A DNA stretch of 64,000 nucleotides from Mucilaginibacter straminoryzae (GCF_022953055.1 NZ_JALJEJ010000004.1:186001-250000); one strand, 5' to 3'; shown: positions 34,006-43,514, numbered from the stretch's first letter. The notes: generated by a model from the sequence alone, not told the origin. Made by a program: numbers and translations.

Positions 34006-35313
34006 CTATAATTTCTCTCCGTGCTGGCTGATGTCAAGCCCTACAGCTTCTTCATCAACTGATACTCTTAACGGAGAAATAAGGTCGGTTATTTTAAGCA
34101 GTAGGAAAGAACCTGCAAAGGCAAAAATGGATACACCAATTAGAGCGCCTAATTGTACTAAAAATAAATGAGTTTCGCCAAAAAATAATCCATTACTTGT
34201 TACTACCGGGTTAATATTTTTATGTGCGAACACACCTGTAAGCAACATACCTACCATACCGCCCACACCGTGGCAAGGGAATACGTCCAAAGTATCGTCA
34301 ATAGAAGTACGGGTACGCCATTCCACTACCAGGTTACTAACCACTGCAGAAATAATACCGATGGCAAGTGAATGCGGTATAGAAACAAAACCGGCAGCAG
34401 GCGTAATGGCAACAAGACCAACAACTGCGCCGATACAGGTACCCATGGCAGAAGGTTTACGTCCGCGAAGCATATCAAAGAATACCCAGCTTAAACCAGC
34501 TGCAGAGGCAGCCGAAGTGGTAGTTGCCAGTGCAGTTGCCGCTAAGGCAGAAGCGCCCAAGGCAGAACCTGCATTGAACCCGAACCAACCGAACCATAAT
34601 AGCCCAGTACCGATAATTACATAAGTAATACGTGCCGGTGAATGGCTTGCTTCCGAACGTCGTTTCAGGAATATAGCAGACGCCAATGCAGCCCATCCGG
34701 CCGACATATGCACAACCGTACCGCCTGCAAAATCCAATACACCCAACTTAGCCAAAAAGCCATCCGGGTGCCAGGTGCAATGTGCCAACGGCGAGTAAAT
34801 AAAGATGGCGAACAGCACCAGGAATACCAGGTACGAGTTAAAACGGATCCGCTCGGCGAATGCACCGGTGATCAACGCCGGAGTAATAATGGCAAATTTT
34901 AGCTGGTACATCGCAAACAGTACCAAAGGGAAAGTTTTTGCACCAGGCCATACCGCATTACCCAGCATCCCCTGCATCATAAAGTAAGTGCCGGGATTAC
35001 CAATTACACCGCCAATATCATTACCAAATGCAAGGCTGAAACCAAAAGTTACCCATAGCACGGTTACAATCACCATACAGATCAGGCTTTGCAGCATCGT
35101 AGAAATTACGTTCTTTTTATTCACCATACCGCCATAAAAGAAGGCAAGCCCCGGTGTCATGATCAACACCAGCGCGGTAGAAACCAGCATCCAGGCTATG
35201 TCCCCGGTATCAAACTTAGGTGTTTCGCCCGTGGTAACCGGTTCGATGGACGGGTGAATAAAGGAAAGTAACAGTACTACTACCAGTAATAAGAATGGAA
35301 GATAACGTTTCAT
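34006..35313 (-). CDS. amt: Ammonium transporter (Amt/MEP/Rh family)
   Basis: 435 residues. A signal-like first helix (MKRYLPFLLLVVVLLLSFIHP) is followed by the Amt core: DIAWMLVSTALVLIMTPGLAFFYGGMV, the periplasmic gate region, the first pore His in VLDFAGGTVVHMSAG and the second in DDTLDVFPCHGVGGMVG. About 11 helices. It moves ammonium across the inner membrane. Many relatives end in, or sit beside, a GlnK/PII regulator; neither is present here, the C-terminus being just SVDEEAVGLDISQHGEKL. The 5' region carries three CTGAAAAT copies. Confidence 0.94.
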   Translation of the reverse strand: MKRYLPFLLLVVVLLLSFIHPSIEPVTTGETPKFDTGDIAWMLVSTALVLIMTPGLAFFYGGMVNKKNVISTMLQSLICMVIVTVLWVTFGFSLAFGNDIGGVIGNPGTYFMMQGMLGNAVWPGAKTFPLVLFAMYQLKFAIITPALITGAFAERIRFNSYLVFLVLFAIFIYSPLAHCTWHPDGFLAKLGVLDFAGGTVVHMSAGWAALASAIFLKRRSEASHSPARITYVIIGTGLLWFGWFGFNAGSALGASALAATALATTTSAASAAGLSWVFFDMLRGRKPSAMGTCIGAVVGLVAITPAAGFVSIPHSLAIGIISAVVSNLVVEWRTRTSIDDTLDVFPCHGVGGMVGMLLTGVFAHKNINPVVTSNGLFFGETHLFLVQLGALIGVSIFAFAGSFLLLKITDLISPLRVSVDEEAVGLDISQHGEKL

Positions 35314-35347
35314 GATTTGTCTACAAAGCCTATGGTTTAAAGTGGCT

Positions 35348-35393
35348 CTGAAAATACAAATAATTTTAATTTTCAGCAGGATTTACTGAAAAT
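35348..35393. promoter_or_regulatory. Three CTGAAAAT sites upstream of amt
   Basis: CTGAAAAT at 35348-35355, its complement ATTTTCAG at 35369-35376, and CTGAAAAT again at 35386-35393, about 35-80 bases ahead of the amt start. Spacing of 17-21 bases suggests an operator or paired hairpins. Confidence 0.45.
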
Positions 35394-35423
35394 TTATATG
35401 ATTTACGTCATGATTTATTATGA

Positions 35424-36929
35424 TTAAAGCAAAAAGCTTAAAAAATCAGGGAAGATGCCTAATAAAATCACTAAAAAAGAAAGAATAATAATTATCGGTA
35501 ATAAAGATGGAGCCGCACCTTCTTCTGTTTCCTCTATTACCTTCTCTGCTTTTTTGATAAACAGGTAAAGCGGAACTTTAATGTAGTAAAATAAAGAAAC
35601 TACTGTAGTCAACGCGCCCGTAATCAGCAAAAGCAGCAACCAGATGGAGTGATTTTGCTGATAAATGGAATAAACTGAAGAAAAAACCAACAGTTTTCCG
35701 TTAAAACCAACGGTAGCCGGCAAACCAGTGAGTGAAATAAGCGAAATGGTAAAACAAACTGCCGCTACAGGGTACTTCAATCCCAGACCTCGGTAGGCCT
35801 CCAGGTCTTCCGCATTTGTTTCGTCACTGAAATAGGTGACGAGCATCAATGCGGCCAGGTTAGCAATGGCATAAGCAGCGATGTAAAACGTAAGCGATCT
35901 GATGCCTTGGGCCGTAAACGTGGTAACTGCCATCAGCAGGAAACCCGTATGACCAATACTGGAGTAGGCCAGCATACGTTTTATATTCTTCTGCCAGATG
36001 GCCGCAAAGTTCCCGACGATCATGCTTGCGATAGCGATAACGGATATCAGTACCCTGAAATCAATAGCGTGCCATCTCTCATATACCAGGAACGGGATCA
36101 GGAAATTGGTAAGCAGTGCAAACCCGGATGCTTTTGGTAATATAGACAGATAAGCAGTAACCGGTGTAGGAGCTCCCTGGTAAACATCCGGTGCCCAGAA
36201 ATGCATCGGGGTGAAGGAAAGTTTAAAGCCCAATCCGGCAAGTGTCAACACAACAGCCAACCCAGCCAATACCGGATTAGCTGCAGCCAGCCCGGGCAGC
36301 ATATTACTTCCAAGGTAATTAAGTGAGCCGCTAAGACTGTAGATCAAAGATATACCGTAGAGCATCACTGCCGATGACACCGCGCCAAAAAGCACGTATT
36401 TCAATCCGGCTTCGGCGCTGAACCCGCTCTCTGAGCGATAGGCAGCCAGCAGATAAGACGCTAACGAAACCATCTCTACAGACAAGAACAGCATCAGCAG
36501 ATTGAAGGACATCGTCATCAGATGCAACCCTAGCAACGATGCCGTGATGATGGTATACAGGTCGCCCAAACCTTTTGGATGTTGCTCCAGCTTTCGGTCC
36601 AAACCGACATACAACGCCAGGAACACCGCAAAGAAATCAATAATCAGTTTGAACGATATTGCCGTCCGGGTTAAGATCAGGGTATTACCGAACAGCACTT
36701 TGGCCTCGCGTAAAACCAGGGCCACCTGCTGCAGATCGGTAAACAGTACCACCAGTAAACCGGCTGAAACCAATGAACGGCATAACCATGCTGATTGCTT
36801 TCCCGCAATAAGATCGGTCAGGAATACCAGCAGGAATAAACCTGACAGGCAAAGTTCAGGCACGAAAGACCGCAGGCTGGTCAGCACATCCTCCAATTGT
36901 CCGGGTATCAGCGGCAGCAACTCGTTCAT
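35424..36929 (-). CDS. nuoN: NADH-quinone oxidoreductase subunit N
   Basis: 501 residues, about 14 membrane helices. It is one of the three antiporter-like proton-pumping subunits of complex I. Typical segments: LFLSVEMVSLASYLLAAY (key Glu in the fifth helix), LAGLGFKLSFTPMHFWAPDVYQGAPTPVTAYLS (Lys and Pro-rich broken helix) and YSSIGHTGFLLMA. Last gene of the nuoHIJKLMN unit, five bases after nuoM. ATG at 36929. Confidence 0.95.
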   Translation of the reverse strand: MNELLPLIPGQLEDVLTSLRSFVPELCLSGLFLLVFLTDLIAGKQSAWLCRSLVSAGLLVVLFTDLQQVALVLREAKVLFGNTLILTRTAISFKLIIDFFAVFLALYVGLDRKLEQHPKGLGDLYTIITASLLGLHLMTMSFNLLMLFLSVEMVSLASYLLAAYRSESGFSAEAGLKYVLFGAVSSAVMLYGISLIYSLSGSLNYLGSNMLPGLAAANPVLAGLAVVLTLAGLGFKLSFTPMHFWAPDVYQGAPTPVTAYLSILPKASGFALLTNFLIPFLVYERWHAIDFRVLISVIAIASMIVGNFAAIWQKNIKRMLAYSSIGHTGFLLMAVTTFTAQGIRSLTFYIAAYAIANLAALMLVTYFSDETNAEDLEAYRGLGLKYPVAAVCFTISLISLTGLPATVGFNGKLLVFSSVYSIYQQNHSIWLLLLLITGALTTVVSLFYYIKVPLYLFIKKAEKVIEETEEGAAPSLLPIIIILSFLVILLGIFPDFLSFLL

Positions 36930-36934
36930 GATCG

Positions 36935-38545
36935 TTATTTAATGAATTGCCTGGTAAAATCAACCAGCAACAAAACAGAGTCGTTTATTTTATTAAATAC
37001 CAGTGAAGGCATTACACCCAGCAGCAATGCCATAAAGGCCAGCGGGATCAATGCAGAGCGTTCCCGCCAGTTAATGTCAGTAAGGCTTAACTTCCAGCTT
37101 TCGCCGCCCTTCAATAATGGGGTGCCAAAAAACATACGCTGCAAGGTCCAGAGAAAATAACCTGCGCCTAACAGAATACCCAAAGCACCGCAAGCTGCCA
37201 TCCATTGCGGTAATAAGCCGTTGGTGTTGGCCGATTTAAATGCACCAGCCAATGAAAAAGCCTCGGCAACAAAAGCCGAAAAACCAGGTAAGCCTAACGA
37301 AGCAAAAAAGGCAATCACCACAAAAAGCGTGTAGGAGGGCATTAATGTCGCCAAGCCGCGGAAGTTGTAGATATCGCGGTCGTGAACGCGGGTGTAAACC
37401 ACCCCTACCAGGAAGAACAACATGGACGACAAAAAGCCGTGGCTTACCATTTGCATAATCGCCCCGCTGATACCTTCTGCGGTAAAAGAAGCAATCCCCA
37501 ACAACACAAAACCCATGTGCGATACGGACGAATAAGCAATCAAACGTTTCAGGTCGCGTTGGGCTAAGGCGTTAAGCGCCCCATAAAGAATAGAAATGAC
37601 ACCTAATAACCCTAACCAATAACTACTTTGCACGGCCGCGTCCGGAAATATCCCTGCACAAATACGGATGATCCCGTATCCGCCTATTTTAAGCAATACC
37701 CCGGCCAGCAAAATAGAAACCGGTGTAGGCGCTTCCACGTGGGCATCGGGTAACCAGGTATGCAGAGGCACAACCGGAACTTTAATGGCGAACGCGATGA
37801 ACAACACTACAAAACCTACCATGCGGGCAGGCATACCTAAAATAGTCTGGTGGCTTAGCGCTGAAAATACCGAACCGGCGTCATAGTTAGCCGGGTTCAT
37901 CATCTGGATGATGTTAAACGTATGATTACCGGTTACAGGGTCTTTTACCGACAGGTATAAACCAACCATCACCAGCAGCATAAATACCGAGCCGAACAGC
38001 GTATACAAAAAGAACTTGATAGAAGCGTATTCACGCCGCGGACCACCCCACATCCCGATCAGGAAATAAAGCGGCAAGAGCATCAGTTCGTAGAACAAGT
38101 AGAAAAGGAAGAAATCCAGCGCAGAGAATACGCCAAACACCGCCATATCCAATATCAGGAACAGGATGAAGTATCCTTTCAGATTCGTTTTGATCTCCCA
38201 CGAAGCAATCACGGCCACAATCATCACCAGGGCCGACATTACCAGCAGTGTTACCGAAACCCCATCGATCCCTACGAAATAATCTATCTGCAAGTCGCCT
38301 ACCCCACCCAGGTTCAGCCTAATCCAGGGTAACTTCTGGACAAACTGGAACTGATCTTCGTGTACGACACCTGCGTGTGTAGCCCCCGTTTTAAAATTAA
38401 GGTAGATCAGCACGCTTAACACCAACTGAATAACAGCCGTTAAAAGCGTTATATATTTAAAACTGCCACGCAGAGAAGAGGGCATCACAGCAATGACGAG
38501 CCCGGCGAGCAGTGGTATAAATATCAGTAGCGTAAGCAGGTTCAT
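36935..38545 (-). CDS. nuoM: NADH-quinone oxidoreductase subunit M
   Basis: 536 residues with about 14 membrane helices; antiporter-like proton channel of complex I. FYLFYELMLLPLYFLIGMWGG carries the conserved Glu, AIKVPVVPLHTWLPDAHVEAPTPVSILLAGVLLKIGGYG the Lys and the broken helix, and LIAYSSVSHMGFVLLG the next. Its ATG overlaps the nuoL stop (ATGA), so translation is coupled. Nothing unusual apart from slightly greater length than E. coli NuoM. Confidence 0.96.
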   Translation of the reverse strand: MNLLTLLIFIPLLAGLVIAVMPSSLRGSFKYITLLTAVIQLVLSVLIYLNFKTGATHAGVVHEDQFQFVQKLPWIRLNLGGVGDLQIDYFVGIDGVSVTLLVMSALVMIVAVIASWEIKTNLKGYFILFLILDMAVFGVFSALDFFLFYLFYELMLLPLYFLIGMWGGPRREYASIKFFLYTLFGSVFMLLVMVGLYLSVKDPVTGNHTFNIIQMMNPANYDAGSVFSALSHQTILGMPARMVGFVVLFIAFAIKVPVVPLHTWLPDAHVEAPTPVSILLAGVLLKIGGYGIIRICAGIFPDAAVQSSYWLGLLGVISILYGALNALAQRDLKRLIAYSSVSHMGFVLLGIASFTAEGISGAIMQMVSHGFLSSMLFFLVGVVYTRVHDRDIYNFRGLATLMPSYTLFVVIAFFASLGLPGFSAFVAEAFSLAGAFKSANTNGLLPQWMAACGALGILLGAGYFLWTLQRMFFGTPLLKGGESWKLSLTDINWRERSALIPLAFMALLLGVMPSLVFNKINDSVLLLVDFTRQFIK

Positions 38546-40599
38546 ATCAATATTTTTAAAATAACCCAGGCAACAATAGCCACCACGGTAGTTAGCAAAT
38601 AATACTGCACCCGGCCGGTTTGGAAGCTGCGGGCAAAATTACCAATCTGCCTTACCAATGCCACCACAAAGTGCAGGAAACCATCTACCACGTAGCGGTC
38701 AATCGCTGCGGATAGTTTAGCAACCCAAAGGATAATACGGTTAAAAAAATGGATCAACCCGTCGATCCCTTTTCTGTCAAAGGCAAAAAGCCCGGTACTG
38801 ATTGCCAGCACTGGCTGCACAAAAACTTTCTGATAAGCCTCATTGAAATACCATTGATAGTATGAGAAAGCAAACAGCCAGTTGTTCTGCTTCAGTGGCA
38901 GCTTCTTATCCAGCACATAGACAGCATAAGCCCAGTAAATTACCAGTAAACTCAGAATATTCAGGGCGATAGGGATGATGGTATGATACGGGTTCATCCG
39001 TTCTAAAAAGTTAGATGGCAGGAAGCTTTTATAGATCCAGGCATGTTCATACAAAAACGGATTGAGCGAAAACACCGGGAACAGACAGCAGATGGCCAAA
39101 AAGATCATCGGCACGTTAAATTTCCAGGGGCCATCATGTACATGCAGCTTCAGCCCGGGATTAACTTCCGATAAACGGAACTTACCAAAGAAAACTTTAA
39201 ACACAAGCCTTGCCACATAGAAAGCGGTTAGCCAGCTGGTAATTAAAGTTAGGATTGGTATAATTTTGAACACTCCCGCTTTGGTATCGCTCCACTCGAA
39301 AGCCTGGATCAGGATACCGTCTTTAGATAAATAACCGCTTGTAAACGGTAGCCCCACTAATGCCAGCCCTGCTATTACTGCGGTGATAAATGTTATTGGC
39401 ATCTTTCTCCGCAGCCCCCCCATGTACAGGATATTCTGCGGATCGAAATCCAGCTTGTTTTCATCGCGGATGTGCTGCATCTCGTGGATCACTGCACCGG
39501 CAACCAAAAACAACAGGCATTTAAAAAAGGCGTGGGTAACCAAATGAAACAACGACGATGCGTACGCGCCTATCCCCATCGCCATTACCATAAACCCCAG
39601 TTGAGAGATGGTTGAAAACGCCAGGATACGCTTCAAATCGTTCTGAGTAATGGCAATACTGGCAGCCATAAATGCCGTAAAGCAACCGATAATCGCCAGC
39701 GCATCCAGCTCATGTACGCTAAACAGCGGATATACGCGGCCCAATAAAAATATACCGGCAGCCACCATCGTAGCTGCGTGGATCAAAGCTGAAACTGAGG
39801 TTGGCCCTTCCATCGCGTCCGGTAGCCAGGTATGCAAAGGAAATTGTGCAGACTTTGCCGCAACTGCCAGAAACAACCCTGCGCAGGCTAAGTACTGCCA
39901 AACCGCAGGAATGGTGCTTGTACCGTTTATCCAAAGCCCGTTAGTCAAAGTAGAATTTGCCACCAGGCCGTCTGCACTAAAAAGCGCATTCAGATCGAAA
40001 GTATGGTACTGGCTGAACAAAACCATAATGGCAATGAGCAGGCCGACATCACCTATACGGTTCATGATAAAAGCTTTTTTATTGGCTTGAACGGCTTTAT
40101 CGCGTGTGAACCAGAAACCAATGAGCAGGTAAGATGAAAAACCTACCAGTTCCCAAAAGGCATAGAACAGCACCAGGTTATCTACCACTACCAGCGCCAG
40201 CATGCTAAAACAAAAGAAACTGAGATAAGTGAAATACCGGCTGAAGCCTTCGTCGTGGCTCATGTAAGCCATGGAATAAATATGCACCGGCAGGGCAATT
40301 ACATTCACCAGTAACAGTAACAGCACCGACAGGTTATTGAGCAGGATACCGGCATTAACCGCGGTACCGCCAATAGTAAACCAGGGGATAGTTGCATGAA
40401 TCAGCGGCGCGTTCCATTGTTGTTTAAACACAATAGCAGCAAAAACGGTAGTTGCGCCAATAGCGATTGTACTGATCCAGCCTGCGGCTTTACCTTTCTT
40501 CAAAAAAAAGTTCACAGCAAAAGCTAATACCGGCAGTACCACAGCAGTTAATGCGTAGTAGCAGGTAGTTAATTGCTGATATGGTAAAGTTTGCGCCAA
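38542..40599 (-). CDS. nuoL: NADH-quinone oxidoreductase subunit L
   Basis: 685 residues with about 16 membrane helices, including the long C-terminal lateral helix that runs along the membrane arm. LVLFYAFWELVGFSSYLLIGFW holds the key Glu, AAKSAQFPLHTWLPDAMEGPTSVSALIHAATMVAAG the Lys and broken helix. The only reasonable start is TTG at 40599, four bases after the nuoK stop; no Met codon occurs for the next 100 residues. Stop overlaps the nuoM ATG. Confidence 0.95.
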   Translation of the reverse strand: MAQTLPYQQLTTCYYALTAVVLPVLAFAVNFFLKKGKAAGWISTIAIGATTVFAAIVFKQQWNAPLIHATIPWFTIGGTAVNAGILLNNLSVLLLLLVNVIALPVHIYSMAYMSHDEGFSRYFTYLSFFCFSMLALVVVDNLVLFYAFWELVGFSSYLLIGFWFTRDKAVQANKKAFIMNRIGDVGLLIAIMVLFSQYHTFDLNALFSADGLVANSTLTNGLWINGTSTIPAVWQYLACAGLFLAVAAKSAQFPLHTWLPDAMEGPTSVSALIHAATMVAAGIFLLGRVYPLFSVHELDALAIIGCFTAFMAASIAITQNDLKRILAFSTISQLGFMVMAMGIGAYASSLFHLVTHAFFKCLLFLVAGAVIHEMQHIRDENKLDFDPQNILYMGGLRRKMPITFITAVIAGLALVGLPFTSGYLSKDGILIQAFEWSDTKAGVFKIIPILTLITSWLTAFYVARLVFKVFFGKFRLSEVNPGLKLHVHDGPWKFNVPMIFLAICCLFPVFSLNPFLYEHAWIYKSFLPSNFLERMNPYHTIIPIALNILSLLVIYWAYAVYVLDKKLPLKQNNWLFAFSYYQWYFNEAYQKVFVQPVLAISTGLFAFDRKGIDGLIHFFNRIILWVAKLSAAIDRYVVDGFLHFVVALVRQIGNFARSFQTGRVQYYLLTTVVAIVAWVILKILI

Positions 40600-40602
40600 A
40601 TT

Positions 40603-40908
40603 TTAACCTTTCAATTTATCCACCTTATTAGGGTCGATTGTTTTATATCGACGATACACATTTAAAATGATGGCCAGGGCCACCGCGGTTGTAGCCGCTG
40701 CCAGCACAATGGCAAACAAGGCAAATAGCTGCCCTCCGTTCGCCGCTTTATCGAACTTGCCGAAAGCCACTAAATTGAGTATCCCGGCATTTAGCATCAG
40801 CTCGATGCCGATGAGTATCTGGATGGCGTTGCGTTTAGTCAATGCTACATACAACCCAATGCAGAACAAACATGCGCCAACCAACAGGTAATGTGTTAAC
40901 GAGATCAC
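40603..40908 (-). CDS. nuoK: NADH-quinone oxidoreductase subunit K
   Basis: 101 residues, three membrane helices. Conserved Glu residues for proton transfer appear in LIGIELMLNAGILNLVAFG and the third helix FALFAIVLAAATTAVALAII is typical. The start is GTG at 40908, overlapping the nuoJ stop as GTGA. A complex I membrane-arm subunit next to the quinone module. Confidence 0.94.
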   Translation of the reverse strand: MISLTHYLLVGACLFCIGLYVALTKRNAIQILIGIELMLNAGILNLVAFGKFDKAANGGQLFALFAIVLAAATTAVALAIILNVYRRYKTIDPNKVDKLKG

Positions 40909-41453
40909 GCCCCGGCCTCCTTTCTCGAAAGGTGAGCCGCCCCAGCCAAGGCCATTAATAGTAAAATAGAAATTACTTCAAAGGGCAGCAGGTAACGGGT
41001 CATCAGGTTAATGCCGATGTTTTCCGTCATGGTGTTTTCAGCCTTGATCACATCGTTGTTATGAACCGCCTGTTTTATCCATGGCAAAGCATCGGCATTG
41101 GTATTCATAAAGAGATTGAACAGTACGATCAGCAATAATGCGCAGATCAGGAAAGCAGGTAAATTCGCTAACTTCCAGAGACGTTTAGGTTGATGCTGCA
41201 TGGCTTCCAGCGTTTCCCGTCCGGAAAGCATAAAGACAAACAGGATCAGTACTAAAATCCCCCCAACATAGATCACTATCTGCGTAACGGCTACAAAATC
41301 TGCCAAGGCAAGCACATATAACCCGGCAAGGGCAAACAGCGTTACAAAGAACATAAAAACAGAACGCACCAGGTTATTGCTGGCTGCAACGTAAACAGCG
41401 GACGCCAGTGCAATAAAACTCATCAGGCCAAATAATATTTGTGCTGCGCTCAT
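40905..41453 (-). CDS. nuoJ: NADH-quinone oxidoreductase subunit J
   Basis: 182 residues with about five helices. The helix FALAGLYVLALADFVAVTQIVIYVGGILVLILFVFML, which in complex I forms a pi-bulge at the junction to the proton channels, is well conserved. The C-terminal helix lies after a polar loop of about 30 residues. Its ATG overlaps the nuoI stop (ATGA), and its stop overlaps the nuoK GTG. Confidence 0.93.
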   Translation of the reverse strand: MSAAQILFGLMSFIALASAVYVAASNNLVRSVFMFFVTLFALAGLYVLALADFVAVTQIVIYVGGILVLILFVFMLSGRETLEAMQHQPKRLWKLANLPAFLICALLLIVLFNLFMNTNADALPWIKQAVHNNDVIKAENTMTENIGINLMTRYLLPFEVISILLLMALAGAAHLSRKEAGA

Positions 41454-42037
41454 TGCTCGTTCTTCTTTTGCATTGCTGCCAGTTTAGCCGCCTGCTTTTC
41501 GGCCTGCTGTTTTTCAAGCAGTGCACGTTTCTCGGCAGCCTCTTCGGGTGTCATATCCGAAAACTGGTAGGTCAGGTTACTTAAATCGAATACCGTACGG
41601 TCGTACAGATTCGTCATGGTGATGCACTCTGTTGGGCATACTACGGTGCAAAGCCCGCAATACATACACTTCGCCATGTCGATATCAAACTTGGCGGCGT
41701 ATAAACGTTTGGTGGTGCCATCTGATGTTTGGCCGATAGCTTCTGTTGCTTTGATGGCCTCAATGTCGATACAATCTACCGGGCAGATCTTGGCGCATAA
41801 GTCGCACACGATACAGTCATCTATCTCTACATCCAACTGGTAACGGCCAACTTCGGGAATGGGCAGTTTCTCTTTCGGGTATTCGATAGTGGCCGTACTG
41901 TTTTGCCGATCAAAGTAATTTTCTGATTTAATAGGAGTCAGGTCGCGCTTTTTTAGGGCAAAAAGGTGCTTTAGGGTAAGGCCCATGCCTACCCAAGCTG
42001 TTTGTAAACCTTTTATTGCACTATTAATTAATCCCAT
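41450..42037 (-). CDS. nuoI: NADH-quinone oxidoreductase subunit I (two [4Fe-4S])
   Basis: 195 residues. Two ferredoxin-type cluster motifs, CIVCDLCAKICPVDCI and CMYCGLCTVVCPTECI, carry clusters N6a and N6b, passing electrons toward N2 and quinone. A charged C-terminal helix rich in Glu, Lys and Ala (about 30 residues) extends past the usual end. It links the peripheral and membrane arms of complex I. ATG 42037 lies six bases after the nuoH stop. Confidence 0.95.
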   Translation of the reverse strand: MGLINSAIKGLQTAWVGMGLTLKHLFALKKRDLTPIKSENYFDRQNSTATIEYPKEKLPIPEVGRYQLDVEIDDCIVCDLCAKICPVDCIDIEAIKATEAIGQTSDGTTKRLYAAKFDIDMAKCMYCGLCTVVCPTECITMTNLYDRTVFDLSNLTYQFSDMTPEEAAEKRALLEKQQAEKQAAKLAAMQKKNEQ

Positions 42038-42043
42038 AACCTG

Positions 42044-43114
42044 TTACATCACCCATACCCGCCAAACGGCAGATATCAACATACAAATAAACGATAATGG
42101 TGTTAAAACCTTCCAACACAAATCAGTCAACTGATCTACGCGTAAACGCGGCAGCGTCCACCTGATCCAGATCTGTACCGCTACTAAGACCAGCGCTTTT
42201 AAAACTATCCAAAGTATGCCCCAGGCAGTACCGGTTGTCCAGTCGGCCAATGCAAAGCCGCCAATGTTTGGCAATGGGGTGTTCCAGGCACCAAGGAACA
42301 GGATAACCCCGATCATGGATACCAGGAACATCATGGAATACTCGGCCAGGAAAACCAGTCCGAAGCGCATCCCGGTATATTCTGTATGGAAGCCCGCTAC
42401 TAACTCAGACTCTGCTTCCGGAATATCAAACGGCGCACGGTTACTTTCTGCCAGCGAGGCAATGAAATAAATCACAAAAGCCACCATCAGGTGCGGGGCC
42501 TGAAAAATATTCCAACTGAATAAACCGCCGATCTTCGTCACATCCCAAAAACCTAAAAATTTCATTCTGGAATGAAATAGCACGCCTTGCTGTAAGGCGA
42601 CCTGCTGAAGATCTAATGAACCGGCAATCACCACGGCAGAGATCAGTGCAAAACCCGCAGGGATCTCATAAGAAATAATTTGTGCAACAGACCGGATAGC
42701 GCCAAGCACCGAAAACTTATTATTGGAGCCCCACCCGGCCATTAGTATGCCCAGTGTTTCAACCGATATGATGGCAAAAATATAGTATAACCCGATATTG
42801 ATTTTAGAGGGTACCAGGCCTGGCCCCCAGGGCAAGGCAGCATAGCCCATATAAACTGCAATAAAAATTATTGCCGGCGCAGCGCCGTATAACCAACGGT
42901 CGACAGCGGTAGGGTTGATCACTTCTTTCTGAAGTAGCTTAAGAATATCTGCAAGGGTTTGTAAAGTGCCGTATTTACCTGTTTCATTAGGGCCGATGCG
43001 GTCTTGGATAAAAGCAGATACTTTACGTTCGGCGTAAACAGCAAACAGGGCAAACAGGGCAGCAAATGCAAACAGCCCGACAGCAATAACAATATATAAG
43101 ATGTAATTTGCCAA
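42044..43114 (-). CDS. nuoH: NADH-quinone oxidoreductase subunit H
   Basis: 356 residues with eight or nine membrane helices. VYAERKVSAFIQDRIGPNETG and ESNRAPFDIPEAESELVAGFHTEYTGM are the quinone-channel signatures, with the conserved acidic residues of the E-channel. The start is TTG at 43114: an in-frame stop lies six bases upstream and no Met occurs nearby. It has its own TAGATTTG promoter box. The genes nuoA-G, normally just upstream, are absent; a repeat-bearing gap and murI lie there instead. Confidence 0.95.
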   Translation of the reverse strand: MANYILYIVIAVGLFAFAALFALFAVYAERKVSAFIQDRIGPNETGKYGTLQTLADILKLLQKEVINPTAVDRWLYGAAPAIIFIAVYMGYAALPWGPGLVPSKINIGLYYIFAIISVETLGILMAGWGSNNKFSVLGAIRSVAQIISYEIPAGFALISAVVIAGSLDLQQVALQQGVLFHSRMKFLGFWDVTKIGGLFSWNIFQAPHLMVAFVIYFIASLAESNRAPFDIPEAESELVAGFHTEYTGMRFGLVFLAEYSMMFLVSMIGVILFLGAWNTPLPNIGGFALADWTTGTAWGILWIVLKALVLVAVQIWIRWTLPRLRVDQLTDLCWKVLTPLSFICMLISAVWRVWVM

Positions 43115-43514
43115 TTTTTAGTACAGACGGCAAATCTACTTATTTCTGCTTAAAGTTGACTAAGTAAGTAGTTTAATGTTCATTAAACCAAAGGCAGGAG
43201 TAATTAAGGTTAAGTAGATATTATTGTGAAACGATGTTCTTCTTTTTTGGCCGTCAAAAAAGAAGAACCAAGAAAAAACTCGTCGCTGGCACCGCGGCCT
43301 TTGTACTTGTTATGCTACTGCAGAGCCTGTGGTAACCGTCTGCGCTGGATGCGACACTCAAGAGCGCTTATGTTCTGTTCGTCACACTACAGTCTGTTTG
43401 AATTTTAACTGTGGCAACCAGTTTTTAAAAAAAATTCAGAATGGAAAAATTCAGGAGTAATAAGGACAGTCTTTCCACAACTCTCTAAAAATAAGAAGAA
43501 ATTTTTAACTATCG
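43115..43514. repeat. 400-base spacer with hairpin and remnant-like repeat
   Basis: GTTCTTCTTTTTTG (43236-43249) and CAAAAAAGAAGAAC (43255-43268) form a perfect 14-base stem with a GCCGT loop. From there to about 43408 a plus-strand frame (GTG 43226 to TAA) could encode 60 residues, Cys/Arg-rich, unlike a normal protein. I think this is a dispersed repeat segment rather than a gene. Apart from the nuoH promoter box I see nothing else. Confidence 0.5.
43131..43138 (-). promoter_or_regulatory. -7 box TAGATTTG for nuoH-N
   Basis: Exact TAnnTTTG match, 16 bases before the nuoH TTG start; supports an independent nuoHIJKLMN transcript. Confidence 0.55.

Noticed and set aside
36502..36942. 146-residue plus-strand frame over nuoN
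   Set aside because: Antisense to nuoN, low-complexity Arg/Ser-rich translation, no start signal.
39650..40090. 146-residue plus-strand frame over nuoL
   Set aside because: It is antisense to a well-supported complex I gene, has no known motif and arises from the base composition of membrane-protein codons.
43226..43408. 60-residue ORF in the nuoH-murI gap as a real gene
   Set aside because: The frame runs through a perfect hairpin, is Cys/Arg-rich without any domain and starts at GTG with no signal; better read as repeat DNA.
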